DNA from: Hyphomicrobiales bacterium
GTDB lineage: Bacteria > Pseudomonadota > Alphaproteobacteria > Rhizobiales > Beijerinckiaceae
Length of the DNA: 34,178 nucleotides
NCBI GenBank assembly: GCA_003241815.1
Contig: QBLV01000002.1
Location: forward strand, 1-34,178
Direction: 5' to 3'
Made by a program: the position numbers and the translations under genes. The notes beneath the pieces were generated by a model that saw only the letters and a list, made by a program, of their open reading frames with translations, did no database searches and had not been told where the DNA came from. Of the stretch, positions 1 to 8,745 are shown in pieces (position 1 is the stretch's first letter; every line of letters begins with the position of its first letter).

Positions 1-48
1 GAGCGCCAATGCCTGCTGGTCGCCTGCGACCAGCAGGCATTGGCGCTC
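1..48. repeat. Perfect 23-bp inverted repeat with 2-bp centre at the window edge
   Basis: Bases 1-23 are the exact reverse complement of bases 26-48, separated by CT. The right arm codes for conserved ImuB sequence (ACDQQALALGL). A perfect palindrome at the very edge fits a fold-back or chimeric contig end better than a biological hairpin, although the frame stays open through it. Confidence 0.9.
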
Positions 49-1419
49 GGCCTGAACCGAGGCCTGACGCTGGCCGATGCGCGTGCCCGGATCCCGTCTC
101 TCATCGCCATCGAGGCCGAACCCGAAGCAGATGAGGCCCTCATGCTCAGACTGGCGGCCTTCTGCGACCGCTTCACGCCGCTCGTCGCGCTCGACCGGCC
201 CTACGGGCTGCTGCTCGACATCACCGGCTGCGCCCATCTCTTCGGCGGCGAGGCGGCGCTGCATGGGGTCATTGCCGGATGGATGCGGTCAGGGGGGCTC
301 ACGGTCCGCACCGCTATCGCGGGGACCCCCGAGGCCGCCCATGCACTGTCGCGTTTCGGAGCCGGCGGCATCGTGCCGGTGGGGGAAGATGAAGCCACGC
401 TCCGGCCGCTGCCGGTCGCGGCGCTGGAACTCCCCCCGGACACCGTTCTTGCCCTGTCGCGCGCCGGGCTGAAGACGCTGGCCGATCTGGCGGAGCGCCC
501 GTCCATGGCCCTGTCCGCCCGTTTCGGCGCGGAGATCGGGACGCGGCTGCGGCGTACGCTCGGCCATGAGGATGCGCGCATCACCCCCTTGCGCCCGCCG
601 CCGGCCTGCGTCGTCGAGCGGCATTTCGCCGAACCCATGCTCGATGCGCAGGGGCTCGAAGAGGTCGTGACGCGCCTGATCGCGGAGGCTGCGCGCGTGC
701 TGGAGCAGCGCGGCGAGGGCGGTCGCGCCTTCGAGATCCATTTTTTCCGGATGGACGGGGCGGTGAGGCGGCTTTTCCTCGAAACCGGCCGCCCCAGCCG
801 CGATGCCGCAGCCATTCTCAGGCTTTACCGCGAGCGTATCGACGCCCTGGCCGATCCGCTCGATCCCGGCTTCGGTTTCGACGCGGTCCGGTTCGCCGTC
901 CCGGTCTGCGAGCCGCTGAACGAGGCGCAGCCCTCTCTCGACCGGCGGGCGGTCGAGGACGAGGCGGTGGCCGATCTGGTCGATCGGCTGGTCGCGCGCT
1001 TCGGGCGCGACCGGGTGCTGCGCTTCGTGGGGCAGGATACCCATGATCCACGGCGTGAGGCGAGGGCGGTTCCCGTCACGGCTTCGGTTGCGGGCATGGC
1101 CTGGCCCGCCCCGCTGCCCAACGAACCGCCGACCCGCCCGCTGCAGTTGTTCGAGCCGCCGCAGCCGGTCGAGACCCTGGCCGAGGTGCCCGACGGGCCG
1201 CCGCTGCGGTTCAGGTGGCGGCGTGTGCTGCACGAGGTCGCCCGCGCCGAGGGGCCCGAACGCATCGCGCCGGAATGGTGGCGCGACGGGCCGCAGCCGC
1301 CGCTGCGCGACTATTACCGCGTCGAGGATGCGCAAGGACGCCGCTTCTGGATCTTTCGGGCCGGCCTGTACGAGGGTGGCGAGCCGCCACGCTGGTTCCT
1401 GCACGGCCTCTTCGCATGA
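1..1419 (+). CDS. imuB: ImuB, Y-family DNA polymerase-like mutasome protein (5' end cut by window)
   Basis: ImuB is a catalytically inactive Y-family polymerase relative that links the ImuA-ImuB-DnaE2 translesion complex to the replication clamp during SOS mutagenesis. The frame is open to base 1, so the start lies outside the window; about 472 residues of a usual ~500 are present. Visible family marks are the early LTLADARARIP segment, the palm-like stretch LLLDITGCAHLFGGE, a helix-hairpin-helix-like region around LSRAGLKTLADLAERP, and the typical C-terminus ending RWFLHGLFA. The stop TGA at 1417-1419 overlaps the dnaE2 start in an ATGA arrangement, so the two genes are translationally coupled. 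imuA and any LexA box would lie upstream of the window. The first 23 bases may be a fold-back artefact (see the inverted repeat at 1-48), so the first eight codons are uncertain. Confidence 0.93.
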   Translation, partial: ERQCLLVACDQQALALGLNRGLTLADARARIPSLIAIEAEPEADEALMLRLAAFCDRFTPLVALDRPYGLLLDITGCAHLFGGEAALHGVIAGWMRSGGLTVRTAIAGTPEAAHALSRFGAGGIVPVGEDEATLRPLPVAALELPPDTVLALSRAGLKTLADLAERPSMALSARFGAEIGTRLRRTLGHEDARITPLRPPPACVVERHFAEPMLDAQGLEEVVTRLIAEAARVLEQRGEGGRAFEIHFFRMDGAVRRLFLETGRPSRDAAAILRLYRERIDALADPLDPGFGFDAVRFAVPVCEPLNEAQPSLDRRAVEDEAVADLVDRLVARFGRDRVLRFVGQDTHDPRREARAVPVTASVAGMAWPAPLPNEPPTRPLQLFEPPQPVETLAEVPDGPPLRFRWRRVLHEVARAEGPERIAPEWWRDGPQPPLRDYYRVEDAQGRRFWIFRAGLYEGGEPPRWFLHGLFA

Positions 1420-4400
1420 TTCAAACCGTGAACGCTTACGCCGAACCCGTTGCCGCAACGAATTTTTCCTTTCTGCGCGGCGCCTCGCCCGGTCCCAATC
1501 TCGTGCTCACGGCGCTGCTGCTCGGCCATGCCGGCCTTGGGCTTGCCGACCGCAACACGGTGGCGGGCGTGGTGCGGGCCTGGAGTGCGCTCAGGCAGTT
1601 GCGCGAGGACGGCTTGCCCCCGGCCGACAAGCTGAAGGAGGGCGACAGCCCAGGCGAGCATATCTGGGTCGAGAACCCCGCCTTCGCCGATCTGCCCTTC
1701 ACCGCCCGGCAGCTCCAGGCGATGGCGAAGGACTTCCGGCTTGCCGTCGGCAGCCGGCTCGTCTTCGCCGACGGCACGCCCGACATTGTCGTCTATCCCG
1801 CCAACCGGGAGGGCTGGGGGCGGCTGTGCCGCCTGCTCAGCCAGGGCAATCTGCGCGCGGGCAAGGGCGATTGCATCCTGCATCTCGACGATCTGCTCAT
1901 CGATGCGCGCGATCTCCTGCTGATCCTGATGCCGGGCAAAAGCCTCGATGCCCTGCCGGCGCTGCTCGCCCGGCTCGACGAGGCCGCGCCTGGCGCGATC
2001 TGGCTCGGCGCCAGCATGCATCGCCGCGGCGACGACCGCCGCCGTCTGGCGCGGCTGAAGGCGATCGCGGCTTCGACCCGCACACCGCTGCTTGCGACCA
2101 ATGACGTGCTCTATGATGCACCCGAGCAGCGCGACCTGCAGGATGTCCTGACCTGCATTCGCGAGGGCGTTTCCATCGAGCGGGCAGGGCGCCTGCTCGA
2201 GGCCAATGCCGAGCGCCACCTCAAGACGCCGCAGGAGATGGCGCGGCTCTTCGCCGATGCGCCCGAGGCCATCGCCGAGACGCAGCATCTGATGAGCCGG
2301 ATCGATTTCGACCTCGGCCAACTCACCTATGAATATCCGGATGAACCCGTCCCGCCCGGCTGGAGCGCGCAGGGCTGGCTCGTCGAACTGGTCCGTCGCT
2401 GCAGCGAGGTTCGCTATCCCGACGGCGTTCCGGCCAAGGTGCGCGACCTGCTGATCAAGGAACTCGCCCTCATCGAACAGCTCGATTACGCCCGCTACTT
2501 CCTCACCATTCGCGACATCGTCGATTTCGCCGAGGACGCCGGCATCCTCTGCCAGGGCCGGGGCTCGGCCGCCAACTCCGCCGTCTGCTATGTGCTGGGT
2601 ATCACCGCCGTCGATCCCGCCGAGAGCGACGTGCTGTTCGAGCGCTTCATCTCGACGCAGCGCCGCGAGCCGCCCGATATCGACGTCGATTTCGAGCATG
2701 AGCGGCGCGAGGAGGTGATCCAGTGGATCTATAAGAAATACGGCCGCCATCGCGCCGGCATCGCCGCCACCGTGATCCGTTATCGACCCCGCAGCGCCAT
2801 TCGCGATGTCGGCAAGGCGCTGGGGTTGACCGAAGACGTCACCGCCCGCATCGCCGGCACGCAATGGGGCAGTTGGGGCTCCGAGATCGGTGACGACCGT
2901 GTCCGCCAGGCCGGGCTCGACCCGACGAACCCGACGATCCGCCGCGCGGTCGACTTCGCCATTCGCCTGCTCGGCTTCCCCCGCCATCTCTCGCAGCATG
3001 TCGGCGGCTTCGTGCTGGCGCGCGGACGCCTCGACGAGATGGTGCCGGTGGGCAATGCCGCGATGGCGGACCGCACCTTCATCGAATGGGACAAGGACGA
3101 CATCGACGAACTGAAGCTGATGAAGGTCGATGTGCTGGCGCTCGGCATGCTGACCTGCATCCGCAAGGCCTTCGACTTGCTGCGAGACCATGAGGGCCGT
3201 GATCTAGGCCTTGCCGATGTGCCGCGCGACGATGCGCCGACCTACGACATGCTCTGCGAGGGCAAGTCGCTGGGCGTCTTTCAGGTGGAGAGCCGCGCGC
3301 AGATGAACATGCTGCCGCGCCTCAGGCCGCGCTGCCTCTACGACCTCGTCATCCAGGTCGCGATCGTCCGCCCGGGCCCGATCCAGGGCGACATGGTCCA
3401 TCCCTATCTGCGACGGCGGGCGGGACTCGAGCCGGTGCATTACCCGGCGCCGTCTCCCGAGCATGGTCCGGCCGACGAACTCTTCGCGGTGTTGAACAAG
3501 ACCAAGGGCGTGCCGCTCTTTCAGGAGCAGGCGATGAAGCTCGCCATGGTCGCCGCCACATTCTCCGAAAGCGAGGCCAACGGCCTGCGCAAGGCGATGG
3601 CGACCTTCCGCAGCGACGGCAGCATTGGCAACTATCAGGACCTGATGGTCGAGCGCATGGTGGCGCGCGGCTATGAGCGCGACTTCGCCCAGCGCTGCTT
3701 CGACCAGATCAAGGGCTTCGGCAGCTACGGCTTCCCCGAAAGCCACGCCGCCTCTTTCGCCAAGCTGGTCTACATCTCCTCCTGGCTGAAATGCCATTAT
3801 CCCGCGGCCTTCGCCTGCGCGCTGTTGAACGCGCAGCCCATGGGCTTCTACGCCCCGGCCCAGATCGTGCGCGAGGCGCAGGAGAACGGCGGCGTCGAGC
3901 TGAGGGCCGTCGATGTGAATGCGAGTGGCTGGGACAATGGGCTGGAGCACATCGAATACGGCAGCTTTTATCGCGATGATCTTGCCGGAAAGGGCGCGAG
4001 GAACCCTCTCCCGGAGGGAGAGGGCAGGGTGAGGGGAAGGACATTCTCCGGATCGAGCGCGACTTCCCCGCAGCACTCTTCAGGCCAGCGCCTTCCTGGT
4101 CCAGCGGCCGTCACCTCACCCCTGCCCCTCTCCTTACAGGAGAGGGGTTCTCTCCGCGCTTCAACTGAACATGCGGTGGCTGAGCTGAAGGAAAAAGCCT
4201 CGCCCTTCGCCCTGCGCCTCGGTTTCCGCCAGATCGACGGCTTCCGCGAGGAATGGGGCCTTCGCATCGAGAAAGCCCGCGCCGACGGCTACCATGATGT
4301 CGAGGCGTTGATGCGCCGGGCCTCTCTGCCCGGCCGGGCCATGCGGCTGCTGGCCGATGCGGATGCCTTCCGGTCGCTGGGGCTCGACCGCCGCGAGGCG

Positions 4401-5021
4401 CTCTGGGCGGTACGGCGTTTGCCCGATGACGAGGCGCTGCCGCTCTTTGCTGCCGCCCAGGCTCGCGAACTGGGCGAAGAGCCGGCGATGGCGTTGCCCG
4501 TCATGCCGCTGCCGCAGCAGATCGTCGCCGATTACCAGACGGTGCGGCTGTCTTTGAAGGGCCATCCGATGGGGGTGCTGCGGCCGCTGTTCCGGCGCGA
4601 CCGCGTCCTGAGCTGCGCTGAACTCGAGAGCCGGCCAGACGGAAGCTGGGCTGCCACGGCGGGCGTCGTGCTGGTGCGACAGCGCCCCGGCAACGGCAAG
4701 GCGATCTTCATCACGCTGGAGGACGAGACCGGCATCGCCAACATCCTGCTTTGGGCGCGGCTTTTCGAGCGCTTCCGCCGCGAGGTCATGAGCGGGCGGC
4801 TGCTGCAGATCGAGGGCAGGGTGCAGAAGAGCCCGGAAGGCGTGGTGCATCTCATGGCGCAGCGCGTCGTCGATCGCACGGCCGATCTGTCAAGCCTCTC
4901 CGATAGCCACCGAGCCGAGATCACGCTGACGCGCGCCGACGAGTTCAAGCACCCGCAGCCTCCCCGCGGGCGCCATCCGCGCGATGTCCGCATCCTGCCG
5001 AAATCGCGCGACTTTCATTGA
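1416..5021 (+). CDS. dnaE2: Error-prone DNA polymerase DnaE2 (C-family, PHP domain)
   Basis: DnaE2 is the SOS-induced C-family alpha subunit that extends past lesions together with ImuA and ImuB. The start ATG at 1416 overlaps the imuB stop; upstream in-frame codons belong to imuB territory and are not used. The 1201-residue product begins with a PHP domain (TNFSFLRGAS near residue 15). The polymerase core carries the PDIDVDF motif at residues 420-426, whose aspartates bind the catalytic metals. An OB-fold near residue 1080 (FITLEDETGIANILLW) and the usual RDFH-type end follow. The protein is longer than the typical ~1080-1150 residues because residues ~863-912 are encoded by an inserted palindromic repeat that keeps the frame open. 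Function is secure by homology; whether the insertion is tolerated in the folded enzyme is not known. Confidence 0.96.
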   Translation: MIQTVNAYAEPVAATNFSFLRGASPGPNLVLTALLLGHAGLGLADRNTVAGVVRAWSALRQLREDGLPPADKLKEGDSPGEHIWVENPAFADLPFTARQLQAMAKDFRLAVGSRLVFADGTPDIVVYPANREGWGRLCRLLSQGNLRAGKGDCILHLDDLLIDARDLLLILMPGKSLDALPALLARLDEAAPGAIWLGASMHRRGDDRRRLARLKAIAASTRTPLLATNDVLYDAPEQRDLQDVLTCIREGVSIERAGRLLEANAERHLKTPQEMARLFADAPEAIAETQHLMSRIDFDLGQLTYEYPDEPVPPGWSAQGWLVELVRRCSEVRYPDGVPAKVRDLLIKELALIEQLDYARYFLTIRDIVDFAEDAGILCQGRGSAANSAVCYVLGITAVDPAESDVLFERFISTQRREPPDIDVDFEHERREEVIQWIYKKYGRHRAGIAATVIRYRPRSAIRDVGKALGLTEDVTARIAGTQWGSWGSEIGDDRVRQAGLDPTNPTIRRAVDFAIRLLGFPRHLSQHVGGFVLARGRLDEMVPVGNAAMADRTFIEWDKDDIDELKLMKVDVLALGMLTCIRKAFDLLRDHEGRDLGLADVPRDDAPTYDMLCEGKSLGVFQVESRAQMNMLPRLRPRCLYDLVIQVAIVRPGPIQGDMVHPYLRRRAGLEPVHYPAPSPEHGPADELFAVLNKTKGVPLFQEQAMKLAMVAATFSESEANGLRKAMATFRSDGSIGNYQDLMVERMVARGYERDFAQRCFDQIKGFGSYGFPESHAASFAKLVYISSWLKCHYPAAFACALLNAQPMGFYAPAQIVREAQENGGVELRAVDVNASGWDNGLEHIEYGSFYRDDLAGKGARNPLPEGEGRVRGRTFSGSSATSPQHSSGQRLPGPAAVTSPLPLSLQERGSLRASTEHAVAELKEKASPFALRLGFRQIDGFREEWGLRIEKARADGYHDVEALMRRASLPGRAMRLLADADAFRSLGLDRREALWAVRRLPDDEALPLFAAAQARELGEEPAMALPVMPLPQQIVADYQTVRLSLKGHPMGVLRPLFRRDRVLSCAELESRPDGSWAATAGVVLVRQRPGNGKAIFITLEDETGIANILLWARLFERFRREVMSGRLLQIEGRVQKSPEGVVHLMAQRVVDRTADLSSLSDSHRAEITLTRADEFKHPQPPRGRHPRDVRILPKSRDFH
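4001..4149. repeat. Composite REP-like palindromic element inserted in frame inside dnaE2
   Basis: Two GC-rich hairpin units lie in inverted orientation: 4001-4034 (CCCTCTCCCGGAGGGAGAGG core) and 4113-4149 (CCCCTCTCCTTACAGGAGAG core). The reverse complement of the second closely matches the first, and about 78 bp lie between them. This CTCTCCC/GGGAGAG type of hairpin is a common proteobacterial extragenic repeat, normally intergenic. Here it is read through as roughly 50 residues of low-complexity peptide between the polymerase body and the conserved LRLGFRQIDGF segment. Confidence 0.85.
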
Positions 5022-5171
5022 TGCGGCGTCGAGATAAGCAACGTGCCTATAATCATATCAAAACCGAGGCCGTGTATGCGCGCTGGCCCGGTGCGATCCT
5101 CCCATCTGCGGTCGCTTTGGGCCTCGGCCGCCGCGGCTTCATTCCAAAGGCCTAGTCGTACGACCTTGGTC

Positions 5172-5188
5172 TGGCACGCCGGTTGCTA
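5172..5188 (+). promoter_or_regulatory. Sigma-54 (RpoN) -24/-12 promoter upstream of first binding-protein gene
   Basis: TGGCACG, four bases, then TTGCT: a full match to the RpoN consensus with GG at 5173-5174 and GC at 5185-5186 in correct spacing. Initiation is predicted near 5198, about 45 bp before the GTG start at 5243. An activator site for an enhancer-binding protein was not identified in the ~150 bp upstream. Confidence 0.8.
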
Positions 5189-5242
5189 ATCCCCAACGCC
5201 GCCGCTCGCAGCAGCGCCCGGCCAATCACAGGGGAGAAAACC

Positions 5243-6895
5243 GTGTCCGTATCCAGCTTCACCCGCTCCGCCCTTCTCGGTCTGGGCGTTTCCACCGCGC
5301 TCGTGACCGCCGCGCTCGCCCAGGAGAAGGTCCTGCGCATCGGCATGACGGCGGCGGACATTCCGCGCACCCATGGCCAGCCGGATCAGGGCTTCGAGGG
5401 CAACCGCTTCACCGGCATTCCGATGTATGACGCCTTGACCCATTGGGACCTCTCCTCGGCGGAGAAGGCGAGCGTCGTCATTCCCGGCCTCGCCACCGAA
5501 TGGGCGGTCGATGCCGCCGACAAAACCAAATGGATTTTCAAGCTGCGACCGGGCGTCAAGTTTCAGGACGGTTCGGCTTTCGATGCGGCGGCCGTCGTCT
5601 GGAACGTCGACAAGGTGCTGAACAAGGAGGCCGCCCATTTCGCGCCCGATCAGATTGGCGTCACCGTCTCGCGCATGCCCACGCTGAAGAGCGCCAGGGT
5701 CGTCGATCCGCTGACCGTCGAACTGACGACCAGCGAGCCCGACGCCTTCCTGCCGATCAACCTGACCAATCTGTTCATGGCCTCGCCCGCGCATTGGGCC
5801 GCCAAGCTTGCCGCCGTCCCGGCTTCGGTCACCGAACCGGCCGAGCGCGCCAAGCAGGCCTGGGCGGCTTTCTCGGCCGATCCTTCCGGCACCGGGCCGT
5901 TCAAGGGCGTGAAGCTGTCGCCGCGCGAGCGTTTTGAGATGGTCGCCAACAAGGCCTATTGGGACCCCAAGCGCGTGCCCAAGATCGACCGCGTCGTTCT
6001 GGTGCCGCTGCCGGAGGCCAATGCCCGCACGGCCGCTCTGCTCTCGGGCCAGGTCGACTGGATCGAGTCGCCCTCGCCGGACGCCGTCCCGCAGATCAAG
6101 CAGCGCGGCTTCACCGTCTACACGAACGCTCAGCCACATGTCTGGCCCTGGCAGCTCTCCTTCGTCGAGGGCTCGCCCTGGATAGACAAGAAGGTCCGCC
6201 ACGCCGCCAATCTCTGCGTCAACCGCGAGGAACTGAAGACCCTGCTCGGCGGGCTGATGGAGATCCCCAAGGGCACGGTTCCGCCCGGCCATCCCTGGTG
6301 GGGCAACCCCAAATTCGACATCAAATTTGATCTCGAAGCCGCCAAGAAGCTGATGACCGAAGCCGGCTACTCGGCCTCCAAGCCGGCGAAGGTGAAGGTG
6401 CTGACCTCGGCTTCGGGCTCGGGCCAGATGCAGCCCCTGCCGATGAACGAGTTCATGCAGCAGGCGCTCAAGGACTGCTATTTCGACGTCGCGCTCGAAG
6501 TCGGCGAATGGAACGCCGTCTTCACCAATTGGCGCGAGGGCGCCAAGCACGCCAATGCGCGCGGCGCCAACGCCACCAACGTCACCTTCGCGGCGATGGA
6601 CCCGTTCTTCGCCATGGTGCGCTTCACCTCGACCAAGGCCTTCCCGCCGGTGTCGAACAACTGGGGCTATTTCGGCAATGACGAGTTCGACAAGCTGATC
6701 GCCGACGCCCGCACCACATTCGAGGGCGCCGCCCGCGATGCTGCGCTCGCCAAGCTCCATGCCCGGATCGTCGAGGAGGCGCCCTTCGTCTGGGTCGCCC
6801 ATGACGTCGGCCCCCGCGCCATGAGCGCCAAGGTCAAGGGCGTGGTCCAGCCCAAGAGCTGGTTCATCGATCTCGCGCCGATGTCGATGGATTAG
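5243..6895 (+). CDS. ABC transporter substrate-binding protein, peptide/nickel family (SBP_bac_5), copy 1
   Basis: This is a periplasmic solute receptor for the permease and ATPase genes downstream. The GTG at 5243 follows an AGGGGAG ribosome site and gives 550 residues with a signal peptide cut after ...TAALA (residue 26); an upstream in-frame ATG would put extra residues ahead of the signal peptide. The mature protein starts VLRIGMTAADIP and contains the family stretch WIFKLRPGVKFQDGS. It is clearly paralogous to the next gene along its whole length (shared LRIGMT.SDIP, LPLPEANAR, SGSGQMQPLPMNEF and NPRAMS-type blocks). The substrate cannot be read from sequence; this family binds peptides, opines, glutathione, nickel and other solutes. 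Expression is predicted to be RpoN-dependent. Confidence 0.92.
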   Translation: MSVSSFTRSALLGLGVSTALVTAALAQEKVLRIGMTAADIPRTHGQPDQGFEGNRFTGIPMYDALTHWDLSSAEKASVVIPGLATEWAVDAADKTKWIFKLRPGVKFQDGSAFDAAAVVWNVDKVLNKEAAHFAPDQIGVTVSRMPTLKSARVVDPLTVELTTSEPDAFLPINLTNLFMASPAHWAAKLAAVPASVTEPAERAKQAWAAFSADPSGTGPFKGVKLSPRERFEMVANKAYWDPKRVPKIDRVVLVPLPEANARTAALLSGQVDWIESPSPDAVPQIKQRGFTVYTNAQPHVWPWQLSFVEGSPWIDKKVRHAANLCVNREELKTLLGGLMEIPKGTVPPGHPWWGNPKFDIKFDLEAAKKLMTEAGYSASKPAKVKVLTSASGSGQMQPLPMNEFMQQALKDCYFDVALEVGEWNAVFTNWREGAKHANARGANATNVTFAAMDPFFAMVRFTSTKAFPPVSNNWGYFGNDEFDKLIADARTTFEGAARDAALAKLHARIVEEAPFVWVAHDVGPRAMSAKVKGVVQPKSWFIDLAPMSMD

Positions 6896-6920
6896 TCGCT
6901 GCAGTTCGCCACACCCGCTC

Positions 6921-7030
6921 CGTCATCCCGGACGCAGCGAAGCGGAGATCCGGGATCCATCGTAAGGCATTGTCGCGTCCTATGATGGATCCCGGATCAG
7001 CGTCGCTTCGCGACTTGTCCGGGATGACGG
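6921..7030. repeat. Palindromic repeat, family 1 copy A
   Basis: Long imperfect inverted repeat starting CGTCATCCCGGACG and ending GTCCGGGATGACG. Inner arms TCCGGGATCCATC (6949-6961) and GATGGATCCCGGA (6984-6996) pair exactly. It lies between the two binding-protein genes, just upstream of the second sigma-54 promoter. Copies B (8746-8844) and C (12794-12902) have the same architecture. Confidence 0.9.
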
Positions 7031-7056
7031 CGCGGAGGTGGCGGTCGTCGTAGCTC

Positions 7057-7072
7057 TGGCACAGCCCTTGCG
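7057..7072 (+). promoter_or_regulatory. Sigma-54 (RpoN) -24/-12 promoter upstream of second binding-protein gene
   Basis: TGGCACA, four bases, then TTGCG, with GG at 7058-7059 and GC at 7070-7071 in the correct spacing. It differs from the consensus only at the outer variable positions. Initiation is predicted near 7083, about 26 bp before the ATG at 7109. Confidence 0.72.
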
Positions 7073-7108
7073 AGCCAGTCTCGAACTCATCCAATTCGGA
7101 GCTGCCCG

Positions 7109-8707
7109 ATGATCCGTACTGCCCTTGCCCTCACGCTCGCCGCCGGTGTCTCGTTCTTCGCCGCCTCGGCCCATGCCCAGGGTACGCTGCGTATCGGCAT
7201 GACGGCCTCCGACATCCCCCTGACCACCGGCCAGACCGACCAGGGCGGCGAGGGCATGCGCTTCATGGGCTATACGGTCTATGACGGCCTCATCAACTGG
7301 GATCTGAGCAAGTCCGACAAGGCCTCGGACCTGACGCCGGGCCTGGCATCGAGCTGGGCGGTCGATGCGACCGACAAGAACAAATGGACCTTCGTTCTCC
7401 GTGAAGGCGTGAAATTCCATGACGGTTCGGAATTCACCGCCGACGCCGTGGTCTGGAACCTCGACAAGCTGCTGAAGAACGACTCACCCCAGTTCGACCA
7501 GCGCCAGGCGGCGCAGGGCCGCTCGCGCATCCCCGCCGTCGCCGGCTACAAGGTGATCGACAAGTACAAGGTCGAGATCACCACCAAGGCGCCCGACGCG
7601 ACGCTGCCCTACCAGATCGCCTGGGTGATGATGTCGTCGCCCGCGCAGTGGGAGAAGCTCGGCAAGAGCTGGGAGGCCTTCGCCAAGACGCCGTCCGGCA
7701 CCGGGCCCTGGCAGCTCACCGCCTTCCAGCCGCGCGAGCGCGCCGAACTCTCCCCCTTCCCCGGCTATTGGGACAAGGCGCGCGTTCCCAAGCTCGACAA
7801 GATGGGGCTGCTGCCGCTGCCGGAGGCCAATGCGCGCGCCGCCGCGCTGCGGGCAGGGCAGGTCGACTGGATCGAGGCGCCGTCGCCGGATCTGATCCCC
7901 TCGCTCAAGAGCGCCGGTTTCCAGATCATCACCAACGCCTATCCGCATAACTGGACCTGGCATCTCTCACGCGCCGAGGGCTCGCCCTGGAACGACATCC
8001 GCGTCCGCAAGGCCGCCAATCTCGCCGTCGATCGGGAGGGTCTCAAGGAGCTGCTCGGCGGGCTGATGATCCCCGCACAGGGCTTCTATCCGCCCGGCCA
8101 CCAGTGGTTCGGCAACCCGACATTCAAGGTCAAGCTCGACCAGGCCGAGGCCAAGAAGCTGCTGGCCGAGGCCGGCTTCTCGCCCGCCAAGCCGGTGACC
8201 ACCAAGATCCTGATCGCACCATCGGGCTCGGGCCAGATGCAGCCGCTGCCGATGAATGAATTCGTCCAGCAAAACCTCGCCGAGGTCGGCATCAAGATCG
8301 ATTTCGAGGTCGTCGAATGGAACACGCTGATCAACATCTGGCGCGCCGGCGCCAACCATGAATCGTCGCGCAAGGCGACGGGCATGAACTACACCTACTT
8401 CATCCAGGACCCCTTCACCGGCCTGATCCGCCATCTCCAGTGCAACCTCCAGCCGCCGGCCGGCACGAATTGGGGCATGTATTGCGATCCCGAGATGGAC
8501 AAGCTGTTCGAGCAGGTCCGCAACACCTTCGACGCGACGGCGCAGACGGCCCTGCTGCAGAAGATCCACGAGAAATATGTCGATGAGGCGCTGTTCCTGA
8601 TGGTGACGCATGACGTCAACCCGCGCGCCATGAGCCCCAAGGTGAAGGGTTTCGTTCAGGCGCAGAACTGGTTCCAGGACTTCTCGTCGATCACCATGGT
8701 GAAGTGA
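7109..8707 (+). CDS. ABC transporter substrate-binding protein, peptide/nickel family (SBP_bac_5), copy 2
   Basis: Periplasmic receptor of 532 residues, starting MIRTALALTLAAG with a signal peptide cut after AHA (residue 23). The mature part begins GTLRIGMTASDIPLTTGQ and includes TFVLREGVKFHDGSEFTADAV, the typical lobe-I block of SBP_bac_5. It is a tandem paralogue of the preceding gene, and only one set of permeases and ATPases follows, so both receptors probably dock on the same translocon with different affinity or specificity. It has its own sigma-54 promoter and is separated from the permease genes by repeat copy B. The ligand is unknown. Confidence 0.93.
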   Translation: MIRTALALTLAAGVSFFAASAHAQGTLRIGMTASDIPLTTGQTDQGGEGMRFMGYTVYDGLINWDLSKSDKASDLTPGLASSWAVDATDKNKWTFVLREGVKFHDGSEFTADAVVWNLDKLLKNDSPQFDQRQAAQGRSRIPAVAGYKVIDKYKVEITTKAPDATLPYQIAWVMMSSPAQWEKLGKSWEAFAKTPSGTGPWQLTAFQPRERAELSPFPGYWDKARVPKLDKMGLLPLPEANARAAALRAGQVDWIEAPSPDLIPSLKSAGFQIITNAYPHNWTWHLSRAEGSPWNDIRVRKAANLAVDREGLKELLGGLMIPAQGFYPPGHQWFGNPTFKVKLDQAEAKKLLAEAGFSPAKPVTTKILIAPSGSGQMQPLPMNEFVQQNLAEVGIKIDFEVVEWNTLINIWRAGANHESSRKATGMNYTYFIQDPFTGLIRHLQCNLQPPAGTNWGMYCDPEMDKLFEQVRNTFDATAQTALLQKIHEKYVDEALFLMVTHDVNPRAMSPKVKGFVQAQNWFQDFSSITMVK

Positions 8708-8745
8708 GGTCGGCTTTGGCTCGGTGGTTTGCTCTACCCCCCTCG

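Noticed and set aside
1314-3191. 625-codon open frame antisense to dnaE2
   Set aside because: Shadow of GC-rich coding sequence with no domain, ribosome site or independent promoter seen.
4001-4149. The dnaE2 repeat region as a frameshift or gene break
   Set aside because: The frame stays open across the element and conserved DnaE2 sequence resumes in the same frame on the far side.
8717-8733. Possible third sigma-54 promoter (TGGCTCG...TTTGCT) before the permease genes
   Set aside because: The GG-to-GC spacing is one base too long and the -24 element has a mismatch, so it is unlikely to work as an RpoN promoter.
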